64,000 nucleotides of DNA. Source: Scatomorpha sp964367935. Its GTDB lineage: Bacteria > Bacillota > Clostridia > Oscillospirales > Oscillospiraceae. The stretch lies in assembly GCA_964367935.1 (NCBI GenBank), contig CAYIYZ010000003.1:124001-188000 (forward strand), in the 5' to 3' direction. The notes under the pieces were generated by a model. The model saw only the letters and a program-made list of their open reading frames with translations. It did not search any database and was not told where the DNA came from. How positions within the stretch are numbered: position 1 is the stretch's first letter; every line of letters starts with the position of its first letter. Both the position numbers and the translations under genes were made by a program. This document shows, in pieces, positions 42,801 to 51,222 of the stretch.

Positions 42801-42902
42801 TCCCACTATAGCCGTAATATCACTCTTAAATTCTAAACGGGTCTTGTCCGCAAAGGACTTAAACCCATGTATCTCCAACGCCTTTAAATACAAATTTTTC
42901 AC
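39876..42902 (-). CDS. smc: Chromosome segregation protein SMC, short-armed
   Basis: Condensin ATPase of 1008 residues; typical bacterial SMC is about 1150-1200. Head: GPNGSGKSNISDAIRW (34-49), Q-loop region, then coiled coil about 165-410, hinge about 414-580 (GFGRAVKVLM to GGSMTGGSAS), coiled coil about 590-835, and C-terminal head with LSLLSGGEMAFVAIAL (907-922) and CVMDEIEAALDESNV (934-948). Both coils are about 245 residues, so the loss relative to relatives is symmetric and the protein seems intact with shorter arms. The signature motif has Met-Ala where most have Arg/Lys-Ala/Thr. It lies between a radical SAM gene and ftsY with one-base gaps. Confidence 0.93.
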   Translation of the reverse strand: MKNLYLKALEIHGFKSFADKTRLEFKSDITAIVGPNGSGKSNISDAIRWVMGEQSTKTLRGGKMQDVIFGGTATRSAMGVAQVSLIIDNSMGILPSEHEELTISRKYYRSGDSEYYINREQVRLRDINELLMDTGMGRDGYSIIGQGRIGEIVSGKSEERREVLEEAAGISRFRYRKDEAERRLARTEENLLRINDKIEELELQVLPLKEQAEKAKRYLILRDELREAEVSLWVYNLETLREKTGEIKEDYERSEAELQLLRRELEELYARSEEITRRMRESDIETEDLRTKLAEKEAEASESEAELRVRRAELKNSAETAERMRAESKERQSEAEKLTEQIEEHAERIAEAERRLKEIEADVIRATNKIEGRRMKLENSRREYERLNETLTKSIINLRATDSKIGMLSEMERDYEGFGRAVKVLMKEAQRGSLRGVHGTVAELIRTSAETALAVETALGAAVSNIVVDTQADGRAGIEHLKRTGVGRATFLPLDIIRGGRMDNVPKGEGCVGLAVDLIEFDAGYRGVMENLLGRTLVTETLKDAMRISKERGGKIRIVSLDGQVINYGGSMTGGSASKNTGVLSRANELERLRVDRGAMAKERDEITARVQALKKDTETSEYELQMAMEDMQAVKNEAASVKAESDTRASARRQLELLYEGMQRDAEQRLKSAEDIETGASDYTSDIELKEQAISVLVSQCEELKQKISEKLRSKLETEGKRTRTDKEVQEKNNRLLDAERSCARLEQKKLSADMEERRIADKLWETYELSHGRAKELAKPVENEAAATKRASEIRRAVSSLGNVSIGSIDEYARVSERYEFLAGQRDDVEKSKSEIRGIIGEILTEMVSIFTREFELINKSFSETFTELFGGGRAALVLEDEDDVLGSPIDIRVQPPGKALSTLSLLSGGEMAFVAIALYFAIIKVKPTPFCVMDEIEAALDESNVQRYAEHMRRIATKTQFVAITHRRGTMEEADELYGVTMQERGVSKIVELDLREAEKHMGER

Positions 42903-42903
42903 C

Positions 42904-43911
42904 TTACAAAATCTTAATTTCCATACTGCCCGTATCGTCTGCCTTTATGTGTAGGGACTTTAGCTTATATTTTGCACACAAACGTGCCCTATTCTCACCC
43001 TTTTGGCCTATGAGCTGTGATAAGTAGCGTGCGCCCACCGTTAAGGTCAGCTCACTGTTTTCGGGTACACCTTTAAGCAACTCACTCGCTCGCTTATACA
43101 TTATCCTCGCACGTACAAGCTCGCCCAAGGCAGGGTGATAGGCTCCGCCGACCGCCGCTCCGCCACTTAGCTCCTCCGAGGGATTTAGGCCCAAGCGAAT
43201 TATCTCTATGCCCATCGCCTCAAACATCGGGACTATATCCGCACACACTCGCACCGCATCCTCCACACTGTGCTCCGTATACGCTCCGCTTTCCCACATA
43301 TCATAAAGCTCCGTGCCTTTCACTATGACCGTCGGATATATGCGCACTCCATTCGGCGCTAAATCTATTATCTGCCTCGCCGTCTCAATGTCACTCTCAT
43401 CCCTTGCGCCCGGCAAACCCGTCATCATCTGCAATATGAGCTTCACACCTGACTTTTTTATTAGCCTCGACGCTCTTCTCACGTCCTCGGCACTGTGCCC
43501 TCTTTTCGTTAGCCTTAGCACAGTATCGTCCATGCTCTGTGCGCCTAACTCCACTGTGTCCACGCCATAGCGCACGAGTCGCCTAATTATACCGTCATCC
43601 ACACAGTCAGGTCGTGTCGATAAACGAACGGAAGTTATGAGACCACGCTCACGCAAATTTTGAGCCGCTACCAAAAGCGAGTTTTGCATGTTTTCCTCTA
43701 TAGCGGTAAAGCTTCCGCCGTAAAATGCAAGCTGTGCACCACCGTCTGTTCCCGAACTCGCCACAGCACGCTCTACAGTCTCCGTTACCCTCTCGGCATT
43801 CACAGCCTGAATTTCGCCCGATATGCGGTGCTGTTCACAGAAAACACAGGTATTAGGGCAACCCAAGTGTGGCACAAACACAGGTATTATACACCTACGT
43901 GCCTTGCTCAT
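42904..43911 (-). CDS. Elp3-like radical SAM protein
   Basis: 335 residues with the radical SAM cluster motif CPNTCVFC (CX3CX2C) and the surrounding Elp3/MiaB/NifB fold: LAFYGGSFTAIE, STRPDCVDDGII, ELGAQSMDDTVLRLTKRGHS, LQMMTGLPG and RIYPTVIVKGTELY. It lacks the acetyltransferase domain of Elp3. Proteins like this are regularly found between rnc and smc in Clostridia, with no established reaction; tRNA modification is a guess. I start it at ATG 43911, nine bases after GGAGG; it overlaps rnc by 17 bases. Confidence 0.88.
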   Translation of the reverse strand: MSKARRCIIPVFVPHLGCPNTCVFCEQHRISGEIQAVNAERVTETVERAVASSGTDGGAQLAFYGGSFTAIEENMQNSLLVAAQNLRERGLITSVRLSTRPDCVDDGIIRRLVRYGVDTVELGAQSMDDTVLRLTKRGHSAEDVRRASRLIKKSGVKLILQMMTGLPGARDESDIETARQIIDLAPNGVRIYPTVIVKGTELYDMWESGAYTEHSVEDAVRVCADIVPMFEAMGIEIIRLGLNPSEELSGGAAVGGAYHPALGELVRARIMYKRASELLKGVPENSELTLTVGARYLSQLIGQKGENRARLCAKYKLKSLHIKADDTGSMEIKIL

Positions 43912-44590
43912 TTTCCATGTCCTCCAAGGCCCCACGTGCCGCCGCTTGCTCCGCTTCCTTCTTCGTCCTGCCTACGCCCTCGCCTATGACCTGTCCGTTT
44001 AAATACACAGCGGAACAAAACTCCTTGTTGTGGTCAGGACCTGTCTCACCCGTTATCTTATAACTTAACTTAACCGTGCCCTCACGCTGTACAAGCTCCT
44101 GCAGCTTTGTCTTATAGTCCACGGTGCCGATAAACGGCTGCTCTGCCGATTTCAGTACCTGTTCCTTAATGAATTCCGCAGCCCTATCCGCGCCGCCGTC
44201 TAAATACAATGCCGCTATGAGGGCCTCTACCGCATCAGCCAGTATAGATGGTCTCGTCCGTCCGCCACTGCGCTCCTCGCCCTTGCCAAAACGCATACTC
44301 TCGCCTAAGCCTATCTCCAATGCTATATTATGTAAGGATTCCTCACACACAAGCCTCGCCCTAAGTTGTGTCATTTTGCCCTCGGGCATATCACTGTAGC
44401 GCCTATACAGCTCGCTCGCTACCACCATGCCCAACACCGAGTCGCCCAAAAACTCAAGGCGCTCGTTGCTGTGCACACTCTTATCCTTGCGCTCATTGGC
44501 ATATGAACTGTGCGTCAAAGCACGTTCTAACAAACTCTCATCTTTAAACTTATAGCCGAGCTTTGATTCAAGCTCCATTTTGTCGCTCAT
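43895..44590 (-). CDS. rnc: Ribonuclease III
   Basis: Double-strand RNA endonuclease for rRNA and mRNA processing (231 residues). The catalytic signature is NERLEFLGDSVLGMV; the second metal site is in ILADAVEALIAALYLDGG. A double-strand RNA-binding domain occupies about 155-228, with VYLNGQVIGEGVGRTKKEAE. It overlaps acpP by four bases and the radical SAM gene by 17. Confidence 0.96.
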   Translation of the reverse strand: MSDKMELESKLGYKFKDESLLERALTHSSYANERKDKSVHSNERLEFLGDSVLGMVVASELYRRYSDMPEGKMTQLRARLVCEESLHNIALEIGLGESMRFGKGEERSGGRTRPSILADAVEALIAALYLDGGADRAAEFIKEQVLKSAEQPFIGTVDYKTKLQELVQREGTVKLSYKITGETGPDHNKEFCSAVYLNGQVIGEGVGRTKKEAEQAAARGALEDMENEQGT

Positions 44591-44820
44591 ATAAGCTTCT
44601 CTATAGCCTCACACATGTCGCCTATTGTCGCTATCTCAATGACCTTTTCGTCTGCCTCTATCGTTATTCCGAACTCCTCTTCCAAGGACACAACAAGCTC
44701 CGCTACGTCCAAAGAGTCTGCTCCGAGATCATCCTCAAAACGTGTGTCGCTCTTCATGCTCTCCGCAGACACACCAAACTGTTCGGCTATGATATTTACG
44801 ATCTTCTCCATTGCTTCCAT
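44587..44820 (-). CDS. acpP: Acyl carrier protein
   Basis: Carries growing fatty acids on phosphopantetheine (78 residues, acidic). The attachment serine is Ser36 in GADSLDVAE. I use ATG 44820, nine bases after AGGAGG, giving MEAMEKIVN; a second ATG three codons later is possible. It follows plsX by one base. In many Bacillota fabD and fabG stand between plsX and acpP; here they are absent. Confidence 0.95.
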   Translation of the reverse strand: MEAMEKIVNIIAEQFGVSAESMKSDTRFEDDLGADSLDVAELVVSLEEEFGITIEADEKVIEIATIGDMCEAIEKLI

Positions 44821-44821
44821 T

Positions 44822-45853
44822 TTACTTTTCCTCCTCATTTTCCGCTTTATTTTCTAAGCGCATATATTCCATGTTATCAGTTATTTCCCGGGTAATATCA
44901 GACTCACAATAGCTCTTAGCCTGACGTATCGCATGATAGATAGCTATATCCGATGCCGAGCCGTGCGCTTTTATCACAGGCTTCGATATGCCCATTAAAG
45001 CTGTGCCACCCACCATGTCGGGGTCTAATATATCCTTTAGCGCTCGTATCTCCTTGAGCACCAAAGCACCCGACACTTTGCCCTTTAGACCTGCACCAAA
45101 CACATTGTCACGCAGTTTCCCTAACAGAAACTTCGCCGTACCCTCCAAGCTCTTTAGCAAGATATTTCCGCTAAAGCCGTCAGCCACGACTACATCAGCC
45201 GCATTAAACATTACACCGGATCCCTCTACATTACCTACAAAGTTTATCCTACCCTCATTTGACGCCGCCGTCAACAACTTATATGTATCCTGATGCATCT
45301 GTGTGCCTTTTTTATCCTCTGTTCCGTTACTCAACAACCCAACTCTCGGTCTCTCTATGCCCATTACACTCTTGGCATAGAAATTTCCCATAAAAGCAAA
45401 CTGCAATAGATACTCAGGCGTGCACTCAGCATTCGCTCCGCAATCTATGAGCATAAAGCCCCTATCACCGTTCGGCACAACAGGCGCAAGTGCCGCTCTG
45501 CGTATGCCCCTTATCCTCTTTACGAGTATAGTAGCCGCTGTCAATAGTGCGCCAGTATTGCCTGCCGACACAAAGGCATCGCCCTCGCCGTCACGAAGTA
45601 ACTTAAGCCCCAGTGCCATGGACGAATTCGGCTTGCGTCTAAACGCCGTAGCGGGGTCGTCCGTCATATCTATAAGCTCCGTCGACTCCACTATCTGTAT
45701 GTCGCCGAGCTGACCTTTCGCCATAGCCTCTATTTCACTGCGCACACCGACTAAGGTAATATCCACGCCCAGCTTCTCCCTCGCCGATATCGCACCCCAC
45801 ACTGTTGCCCTCGGTGCATTGTCGCCGCTCATAGCGTCAACTATTATCCTCAT
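44822..45853 (-). CDS. plsX: Phosphate acyltransferase PlsX
   Basis: Makes acyl-phosphate from acyl-ACP for phospholipid synthesis (343 residues). RIIVDAMSGDNAPRA at the start, SAGNTGALLTAA, LIDCGANAECTPEYLLQFA, VGLLSNGTEDKKG and DGFSGNILLKSLEG are family signatures. It overlaps trmFO by 17 bases and is directly followed by its substrate carrier gene acpP. Confidence 0.95.
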   Translation of the reverse strand: MRIIVDAMSGDNAPRATVWGAISAREKLGVDITLVGVRSEIEAMAKGQLGDIQIVESTELIDMTDDPATAFRRKPNSSMALGLKLLRDGEGDAFVSAGNTGALLTAATILVKRIRGIRRAALAPVVPNGDRGFMLIDCGANAECTPEYLLQFAFMGNFYAKSVMGIERPRVGLLSNGTEDKKGTQMHQDTYKLLTAASNEGRINFVGNVEGSGVMFNAADVVVADGFSGNILLKSLEGTAKFLLGKLRDNVFGAGLKGKVSGALVLKEIRALKDILDPDMVGGTALMGISKPVIKAHGSASDIAIYHAIRQAKSYCESDITREITDNMEYMRLENKAENEEEK

Positions 45854-47162
45854 ACGAAAACACCTCCTTTTCCTTTAGCCCCTCAATAATCGCAAGCGCT
45901 CGCTCCGATATAGCCATATTCTTAAAACGCTTGCCCTTAACCTTGTATCCCAAGGGACTTATTATTCCAAAATTTACATTCATAGGCTGAAAATCGCCTA
46001 CACTACCACCCGATACATAAAGTGACAGAGCCCCTATAGCCGTTTCTGCCGTAAAATCAACGGCCTCCATGCCCTTTAGCCTTGCCGCCGTCTCTATGCC
46101 TACAAGCATACCCGACGCAGTTGATTCAATATAGCCCTCCACACCCGTTATCTGGCCTGCAAAACTTATTCTCTCATCAGACTTCAGCCTATAGTACCTA
46201 TCCAAAAGCTTCGGTGAATTTAGATATGTATTTCTATGCATCACACCATAACGCACAAACTCCGCTTCCCTCAGCGCAGGTATCATGGAAAACACCCTCT
46301 TTTGCTCGCCAAAAGTTAAATGTGTCTGAAAGCCCACTAAATTATATAGATTACCCTCTTTATTATCTCGCCTCAACTGCACGACAGCATAGTCCTCTGC
46401 ACTCGTCTTAGGGTTTGTCAGTCCCACAGGCTTAAGAGGCCCGTAACGCAAGGTATCAACGCCCCTACGTGCCATTACCTCCACAGGCATACAGCCCTCA
46501 AAAACCGCTGCATCCTCAAAGCCGTGTATCTCCGCTTCCTTAGCACTGCAAAGCTCCGCAATGAACGTCAAATACTCGTCCTTCGACATCGGACAATTCA
46601 CATAGTCTGGCGTGCCCTTATCGTACCTGCTCGCAAAATACGCACTGTCCATATCCACGCTGGACAGCGTTACTATTGGCGCCACCGCATCGTAAAAGTG
46701 CAAATCAAAATCACCGCTGAGTATCTGTATACGCTCAGCAAGTGCATCGCTCGTCAAAGGACCCGTCGCTATCACCACTTCGCCCTCCGACGGTATCTCG
46801 ACCTGCTCACTCTCCACCACTTCTATAAGCGCACACGCTCTTATCTTCTGCGTTATATAGTCCGAAAACGCAGCTCTATCAACTGCTAAAGCGCCACCTG
46901 CCGCAACTTTCGTAGCATCGGCCGCCTCCATGATAAGTGAGCCCATACGGCGCAGTTCCTCCTTGAGTAGTCCCACTGCATTCGTCAATTCGTCACTGCG
47001 CAAGGAGTTAGAACACACAAGCTCTGCAAAACCCTCATACGTATGTGCCTCACTCATGCGCCCCGGCTTTTGCTCTATGAGCCGTACCGATATTCCACGC
47101 TTTTGTAACTGCCATGCACATTCACAGCCTGCTAAACCCGCTCCTATAACACTTACCGTCAT
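45837..47162 (-). CDS. trmFO: Folate/FAD-dependent tRNA U54 methyltransferase TrmFO
   Basis: Methylates uridine 54 of tRNA using methylenetetrahydrofolate (441 residues). FAD-binding GAGLAGCECAWQL at the N-terminus, LIEQKPGRMSEAH, ELVCSNSLRSD with the catalytic cysteine, GALAVDRAAFS, and C-terminal GQITGVEGYIESTASGMLVG. It overlaps topA by four bases; the dprA-topA-trmFO order is that of B. subtilis. Confidence 0.96.
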   Translation of the reverse strand: MTVSVIGAGLAGCECAWQLQKRGISVRLIEQKPGRMSEAHTYEGFAELVCSNSLRSDELTNAVGLLKEELRRMGSLIMEAADATKVAAGGALAVDRAAFSDYITQKIRACALIEVVESEQVEIPSEGEVVIATGPLTSDALAERIQILSGDFDLHFYDAVAPIVTLSSVDMDSAYFASRYDKGTPDYVNCPMSKDEYLTFIAELCSAKEAEIHGFEDAAVFEGCMPVEVMARRGVDTLRYGPLKPVGLTNPKTSAEDYAVVQLRRDNKEGNLYNLVGFQTHLTFGEQKRVFSMIPALREAEFVRYGVMHRNTYLNSPKLLDRYYRLKSDERISFAGQITGVEGYIESTASGMLVGIETAARLKGMEAVDFTAETAIGALSLYVSGGSVGDFQPMNVNFGIISPLGYKVKGKRFKNMAISERALAIIEGLKEKEVFSYEDNS

Positions 47163-49495
47163 TTTTCCACCTTTTTCCTAGTGCTCGTACTTGTAGTCTT
47201 TTTTGCCGGTGCTTTCTTTGCTGTACTCGACTTCTTCGCCGCAGCTGTCTTCTTCGCCGCCGGCGCTTTCTTTGCCTTACCGCCGCTCACCTTCTCAGCC
47301 GCCGCCTGCTCCTTGTCCTCAGCACCGGTTTCGCCCTCGGACTTAACTACCTTCTTCTTATATCCCCTCTTATCCTCAGGTAAGAAATTAGTACAAGCTT
47401 CATTTATACAGAAAGGCTTATTTGCACCCTTGCCCGAACGCTTGAACATGCTCTTACTACACTCGGGACAATTGTCCTTAGTCGGCACATCCCAACTCAC
47501 AAAGTCACACTCGTGTCCGCCGGGCATCTCCTGCATTTTCTTGCTACTATACTCGCAAGCATAGAAGGTATACCCATTTCTCGATGTGCGCTTTAGCATA
47601 CGCCCATTACACTTAGGGCATTTGCCCGGCATCTCAAGTACCATAGGCATAGTGAAGCTGCATTCAGGATAACCGGGGCAGGCCAAAAAGCGTCCGAATC
47701 TACCCGACTTTATTATGAGGTTCTTGCCGCACACGGGACAAACCTCCTCAGACACCTCATCAGGCACCTTTATATATTCGCCTTCCAAAGCCTTCTCCGC
47801 AGCCTTAAGCTCAGCGTCAAAGCCTGCGTAAAACTGAGCCATCAAGCTCTTCCATGGTAATTTGCCTTCCTCGATCTTGTCAAGCTCCGCTTCCATATTT
47901 GCCGTAAACTTTAAGTCAACTATATCCGAAAAGCGCAGTTCCATGAGTTCTGTTACGACCTCACCCAAAGATGTGGGTCGCAAGTGCTTACTCTCTTTTA
48001 CGACATATTCCCTACTCGTTATCGTAGAAATAGTCGGCGCATACGTAGACGGTCTGCCTATGCCCTTTTCCTCCATCGCACGTATCAAAGTCGCTTCCGT
48101 ATAGCGTGCGGGCGGCTGAGTGAACAATTGCTCTGATGTCAGCTCTTTCGCATTCGCCGTCTCACCCTCTTCCAGGTTCGGTAAGGGCTTTCTATGCTCT
48201 GACTTCTCTTCGTCACGTGATTCCTCGTACACCGCCGTATAACCTGCAAACTTCTGCTCTGAATGATTGGCCCTAAACACGTGCCCTGAGCAACTTAAAT
48301 CTATTGTAACGCTGTCATATATGGCATTTGCCATCTGACTTGCTATGAATCTACCCCAAATGAGCCTGTACAACCTATACTGCTCCGAAGTCAAATCTCT
48401 TTTTAGTACCTCCGGCGAAAGCTCCGCATACGTAGGGCGTATAGCTTCGTGCGCGTCCTGTGCGCCGGCGCGTGCCTTGAATACCCTCGGCTTACCGTAA
48501 TAGTAGTCCTTACCGTAATGCCCCTCTATATACGTACGAGCCGCTGACAAAGCATCCTCGGACAGACGTAAGGAGTCCGTTCTCATATAGGTGATAAGAC
48601 CTATGGTGCCCTGTCCTTCAACATCCACACCCTCGTAAAGTTGCTGTGCTATGGACATGGTACGCCTCGGTGTCATACCAAGACGCCTACTCGCCTCCTG
48701 CTGCAAGGTCGAGGTTATAAACGGAGGCGACGGACTGCGCTTCTTCTCGCCCCTCTTTACCGTATCTATAATAAAGGGCTTATCCTCCACAGCCTCACGC
48801 ACAGCACTTGTTTCTGCCTCACTGTGCAACTCTTTCTTGCCCTCCGTGTCACCGTAATAGCGGGCTGTGAACTCACCGCTTTTTCCCGGCCTAACGAATT
48901 TTGCGTCTAAGTGCCAGTACTCCTCACTCACAAAGTTACGTATCTCACGCTCACGCTCCACGACCATACGTGTAGCCACCGACTGCACCCTGCCTGCCGA
49001 CAAGCCCCTACGCACCTTCTTCCACAGTAGTGGCGATAGCTTATAACCCACTATGCGATCGAGCACTCTACGTGCCTGCTGTGAGTCTACTAAGCTCATG
49101 TCTATATCACGAGGGTTTTCTATACTCTCGCTGACTACTTTCTTCGTTATCTCATTGAATGTCACTCGACGTGCCTTATCATCAGGCAGCTCCAAAAGCT
49201 CCTTCAAATGCCACGAAATCGCCTCACCTTCACGGTCAGGGTCAGTCGCCAAATATACGGTATTAGCCTTATCCGCACGGTCTTTTAGGTCCTTTATCAG
49301 CTCTTCTCTGCCCTTTACCGGGATATAGTCAGGCTCAAAGTCACCTTCTACGTCCACACCCAACTTACTCTTAGGCAAGTCACGTAAATGTCCCATAGAG
49401 GCCACTACCCTATAATTTGTTCCTAAGTATTTCTCTATCGTGCGTGCCTTCGCCGGCGACTCTACTATTACAAGATCCGTCTTCTTCCTCGCCAT
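47159..49495 (-). CDS. topA: DNA topoisomerase I
   Basis: Type IA topoisomerase that relaxes negative supercoils (778 residues). TOPRIM domain: VESPAKARTIEKYLG and DPDREGEAISWHL. Active-site tyrosine in GLITYMRTDSLRLS. Three C-terminal zinc-ribbon units begin CPVCGKNLI, CPKCNGRML and CPECSKSMF. The last 50 or so residues are a repetitive Lys/Ala tail, seen in some homologues and probably DNA-binding. It follows dprA by 19 bases. Confidence 0.97.
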   Translation of the reverse strand: MARKKTDLVIVESPAKARTIEKYLGTNYRVVASMGHLRDLPKSKLGVDVEGDFEPDYIPVKGREELIKDLKDRADKANTVYLATDPDREGEAISWHLKELLELPDDKARRVTFNEITKKVVSESIENPRDIDMSLVDSQQARRVLDRIVGYKLSPLLWKKVRRGLSAGRVQSVATRMVVEREREIRNFVSEEYWHLDAKFVRPGKSGEFTARYYGDTEGKKELHSEAETSAVREAVEDKPFIIDTVKRGEKKRSPSPPFITSTLQQEASRRLGMTPRRTMSIAQQLYEGVDVEGQGTIGLITYMRTDSLRLSEDALSAARTYIEGHYGKDYYYGKPRVFKARAGAQDAHEAIRPTYAELSPEVLKRDLTSEQYRLYRLIWGRFIASQMANAIYDSVTIDLSCSGHVFRANHSEQKFAGYTAVYEESRDEEKSEHRKPLPNLEEGETANAKELTSEQLFTQPPARYTEATLIRAMEEKGIGRPSTYAPTISTITSREYVVKESKHLRPTSLGEVVTELMELRFSDIVDLKFTANMEAELDKIEEGKLPWKSLMAQFYAGFDAELKAAEKALEGEYIKVPDEVSEEVCPVCGKNLIIKSGRFGRFLACPGYPECSFTMPMVLEMPGKCPKCNGRMLKRTSRNGYTFYACEYSSKKMQEMPGGHECDFVSWDVPTKDNCPECSKSMFKRSGKGANKPFCINEACTNFLPEDKRGYKKKVVKSEGETGAEDKEQAAAEKVSGGKAKKAPAAKKTAAAKKSSTAKKAPAKKTTSTSTRKKVEK

Positions 49496-49514
49496 ATTCT
49501 ACCAGTCCTCTTTC

Positions 49515-50780
49515 TTACCTTATACTAAACAGCTTACCCGGCTCCTGCTTAACTATGCCCTTTACCTGCAAAAGTGTCAGCTCTGCCAAGATCGTTGCCG
49601 TCTTATATCCACTTTTTGATATTATCTCATCCACATGCATAGAGCCCGTACCCAAAAGCAAAACTATCGCCTTCTGGCGCTCGCTTAACTTGCTCAATAC
49701 TTCCTCACTTGGAATGCACGCCCTATCTTCGCACTTATCATTCGGTTTATTTGTCACAGGTTCCCTGAGCTTTACAAAATCCGCTCCGGGCTTGCCCTTT
49801 TTCTTTGTCGCCTTTGATTTCGACTCCACAGATTTCATTCCCTCGGAAACTGCAAAAGCCTCCCTGTCCTGCGGCATCTTCGCCGACTCGCCTTCCGCTT
49901 CTCGTACCTTGTCCGGAAATATCGCCGCAAAGTCCTTTATTATATCCGAGCCGTGTAGCACCGGCCGTGCTCCGTCCATTATTAGACGATTTGAGCCCTC
50001 TGCCGTTACAGAGTCTGCCGCAGATAAAACCGCATAAACTTCCTTGCCCTGTTCCGTTGCCTCAGACGCAAAGAGCAATGCTCCGCTCTTTGCCGGTGCC
50101 TCCACGACCAACGTCGCCACCGCTAAACCGGCTGTCACCCTATTGCGCGCCCTGAAGTTTCTATAGAACCGCCCCAACTCGGGCGGATATTCACTTATCA
50201 CAGCTCCCACAGTCTGTACATCTCGTGCCAGCGACTCAGAATACTTGCTGTCTATAGCATTGCCCAACACGCCCACACATGAGCCGCCTGCCAAAAGTGC
50301 TCCACGTGCCGCCGCCGAATCGACACCCTCCGTCAGCCCCGACACCACAAGTCCGCCATGCTTTGTTATCTCATAGCCCATACGTGTAGCCATCTTTATA
50401 CCATAGGCACTCGCCTTGCGTGTACCCACTACCGCCACGCCGAGCTCCTCATCTATCCTCGGGAACTTGCCTCTTACATATATGAGTATGGGCGGATCAT
50501 AGATATTCGTAAGTCTATGAGGATACGCAGCATCCTTTATCGTTATTATCCCTATGCCGTCCTCTGCGCATTTATCACCGATCTCACGGGCGTAGTCAAG
50601 ACTGCGCTCCGCTACCATCTTGCGCTCAGATTCATTTATACCGGCCACAGATTCTATATCCGCAGACGAAGCATAATACACACTGCGCGCATCACCGAAA
50701 CGCTCTATTAACCTATTCTTTACCTTAGGCCTCATCATAGTCAAAGATGACAGCCACAGCCAATATATAAGCTCTGACAT
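49515..50780 (-). CDS. dprA: DNA-processing protein DprA
   Basis: Loads RecA on incoming single-stranded DNA during transformation (421 residues). An N-terminal helical (SAM/HhH-like) part, the Rossmann-fold centre with VAVVGTRKASAYG, VSGLTEGVDSAAARGALLAG, GVLGNAIDSKYS and VISEYPPELGR, then a basic linker and a C-terminal winged helix ending LLQVKGIVKQEPGKLFSI. It is the first gene of the 15-kb run to rsfS. No comEC or other competence genes are in the window. Confidence 0.94.
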   Translation of the reverse strand: MSELIYWLWLSSLTMMRPKVKNRLIERFGDARSVYYASSADIESVAGINESERKMVAERSLDYAREIGDKCAEDGIGIITIKDAAYPHRLTNIYDPPILIYVRGKFPRIDEELGVAVVGTRKASAYGIKMATRMGYEITKHGGLVVSGLTEGVDSAAARGALLAGGSCVGVLGNAIDSKYSESLARDVQTVGAVISEYPPELGRFYRNFRARNRVTAGLAVATLVVEAPAKSGALLFASEATEQGKEVYAVLSAADSVTAEGSNRLIMDGARPVLHGSDIIKDFAAIFPDKVREAEGESAKMPQDREAFAVSEGMKSVESKSKATKKKGKPGADFVKLREPVTNKPNDKCEDRACIPSEEVLSKLSERQKAIVLLLGTGSMHVDEIISKSGYKTATILAELTLLQVKGIVKQEPGKLFSIR

Positions 50781-50837
50781 TTTAGCAACACGCCCTTCTG
50801 TATTACGAAGTTCCCTCGCTCCGAACGCTCCGCACCC

Positions 50838-51222
50838 CGTAGGGGCGAACCTATGTGTTCGCCCGAAACCATTTTTCTGCCTTGTAGGGAACGGTCTTGA
50901 CCGTTCCGAAGCTTTTTCAAAGAAAAAGCTTTTTTGTTTTGTTTATTGTTTAGTTGGGGCTTCGCCCCAAACCCCGTTTTGGATTTTTGTTTTGTTTATT
51001 TGGGGCTCTGCCCCAAACCCCTTGCGAGGGGTTTAGAAAACTTTTTTTCTTGTAAAAAGTTTTCTCTTTTCGCACTACCTGCGAAAATTCACTTTCAAAA
51101 ATACGCTTTTAAGGCAAAGGATTTCGCCGTCTGCGGACGGCGACTCGGGGCTTTGCCCCGAGACCCCACGATTTTTTGAAAAAAATCGAGTAAAACTTTT
51201 AATTTTGCTTCGCCCCGAAACT
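50838..51222 (+). repeat. Composite hairpin repeat (R3 + T-rich linker + R2), copy c
   Basis: Occupies the gap between dprA and the TrmH-type gene; no coding region seen in 50781-51222. R3 part: GGGCGAAC...GTTCGCCC (50843-50864), GGAACGGTC-tt-GACCGTTCC (50888-50907), AAGCTTTTT-caaag-AAAAAGCTT plus T-run (50909-50936). Then T-rich linkers with GGGGCTTCGCCCC. R2 part: GGGGCTCTGCCCC, CCCCTTGCGAGGGG, GAAAACTTTTT/AAAAAGTTTTC, CGCCGTC/GACGGCG, CTCGGGGC/GCCCCGAG and CGATTTTTT/AAAAAATCG. About 200 bp (51002-51201) match 60797-60996 on the other strand with only two differences by eye. It lies antisense to both flanking genes and touches the TrmH stop codon. Confidence 0.8.

Noticed and set aside
50934..51179. 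Open frame whose last 47 residues also occur in a frame at 60819-61118
   Set aside because: The shared peptide lies wholly in the nearly identical R2 copies c and d, is full of hairpins and poly-T codons, and has no ribosome site.
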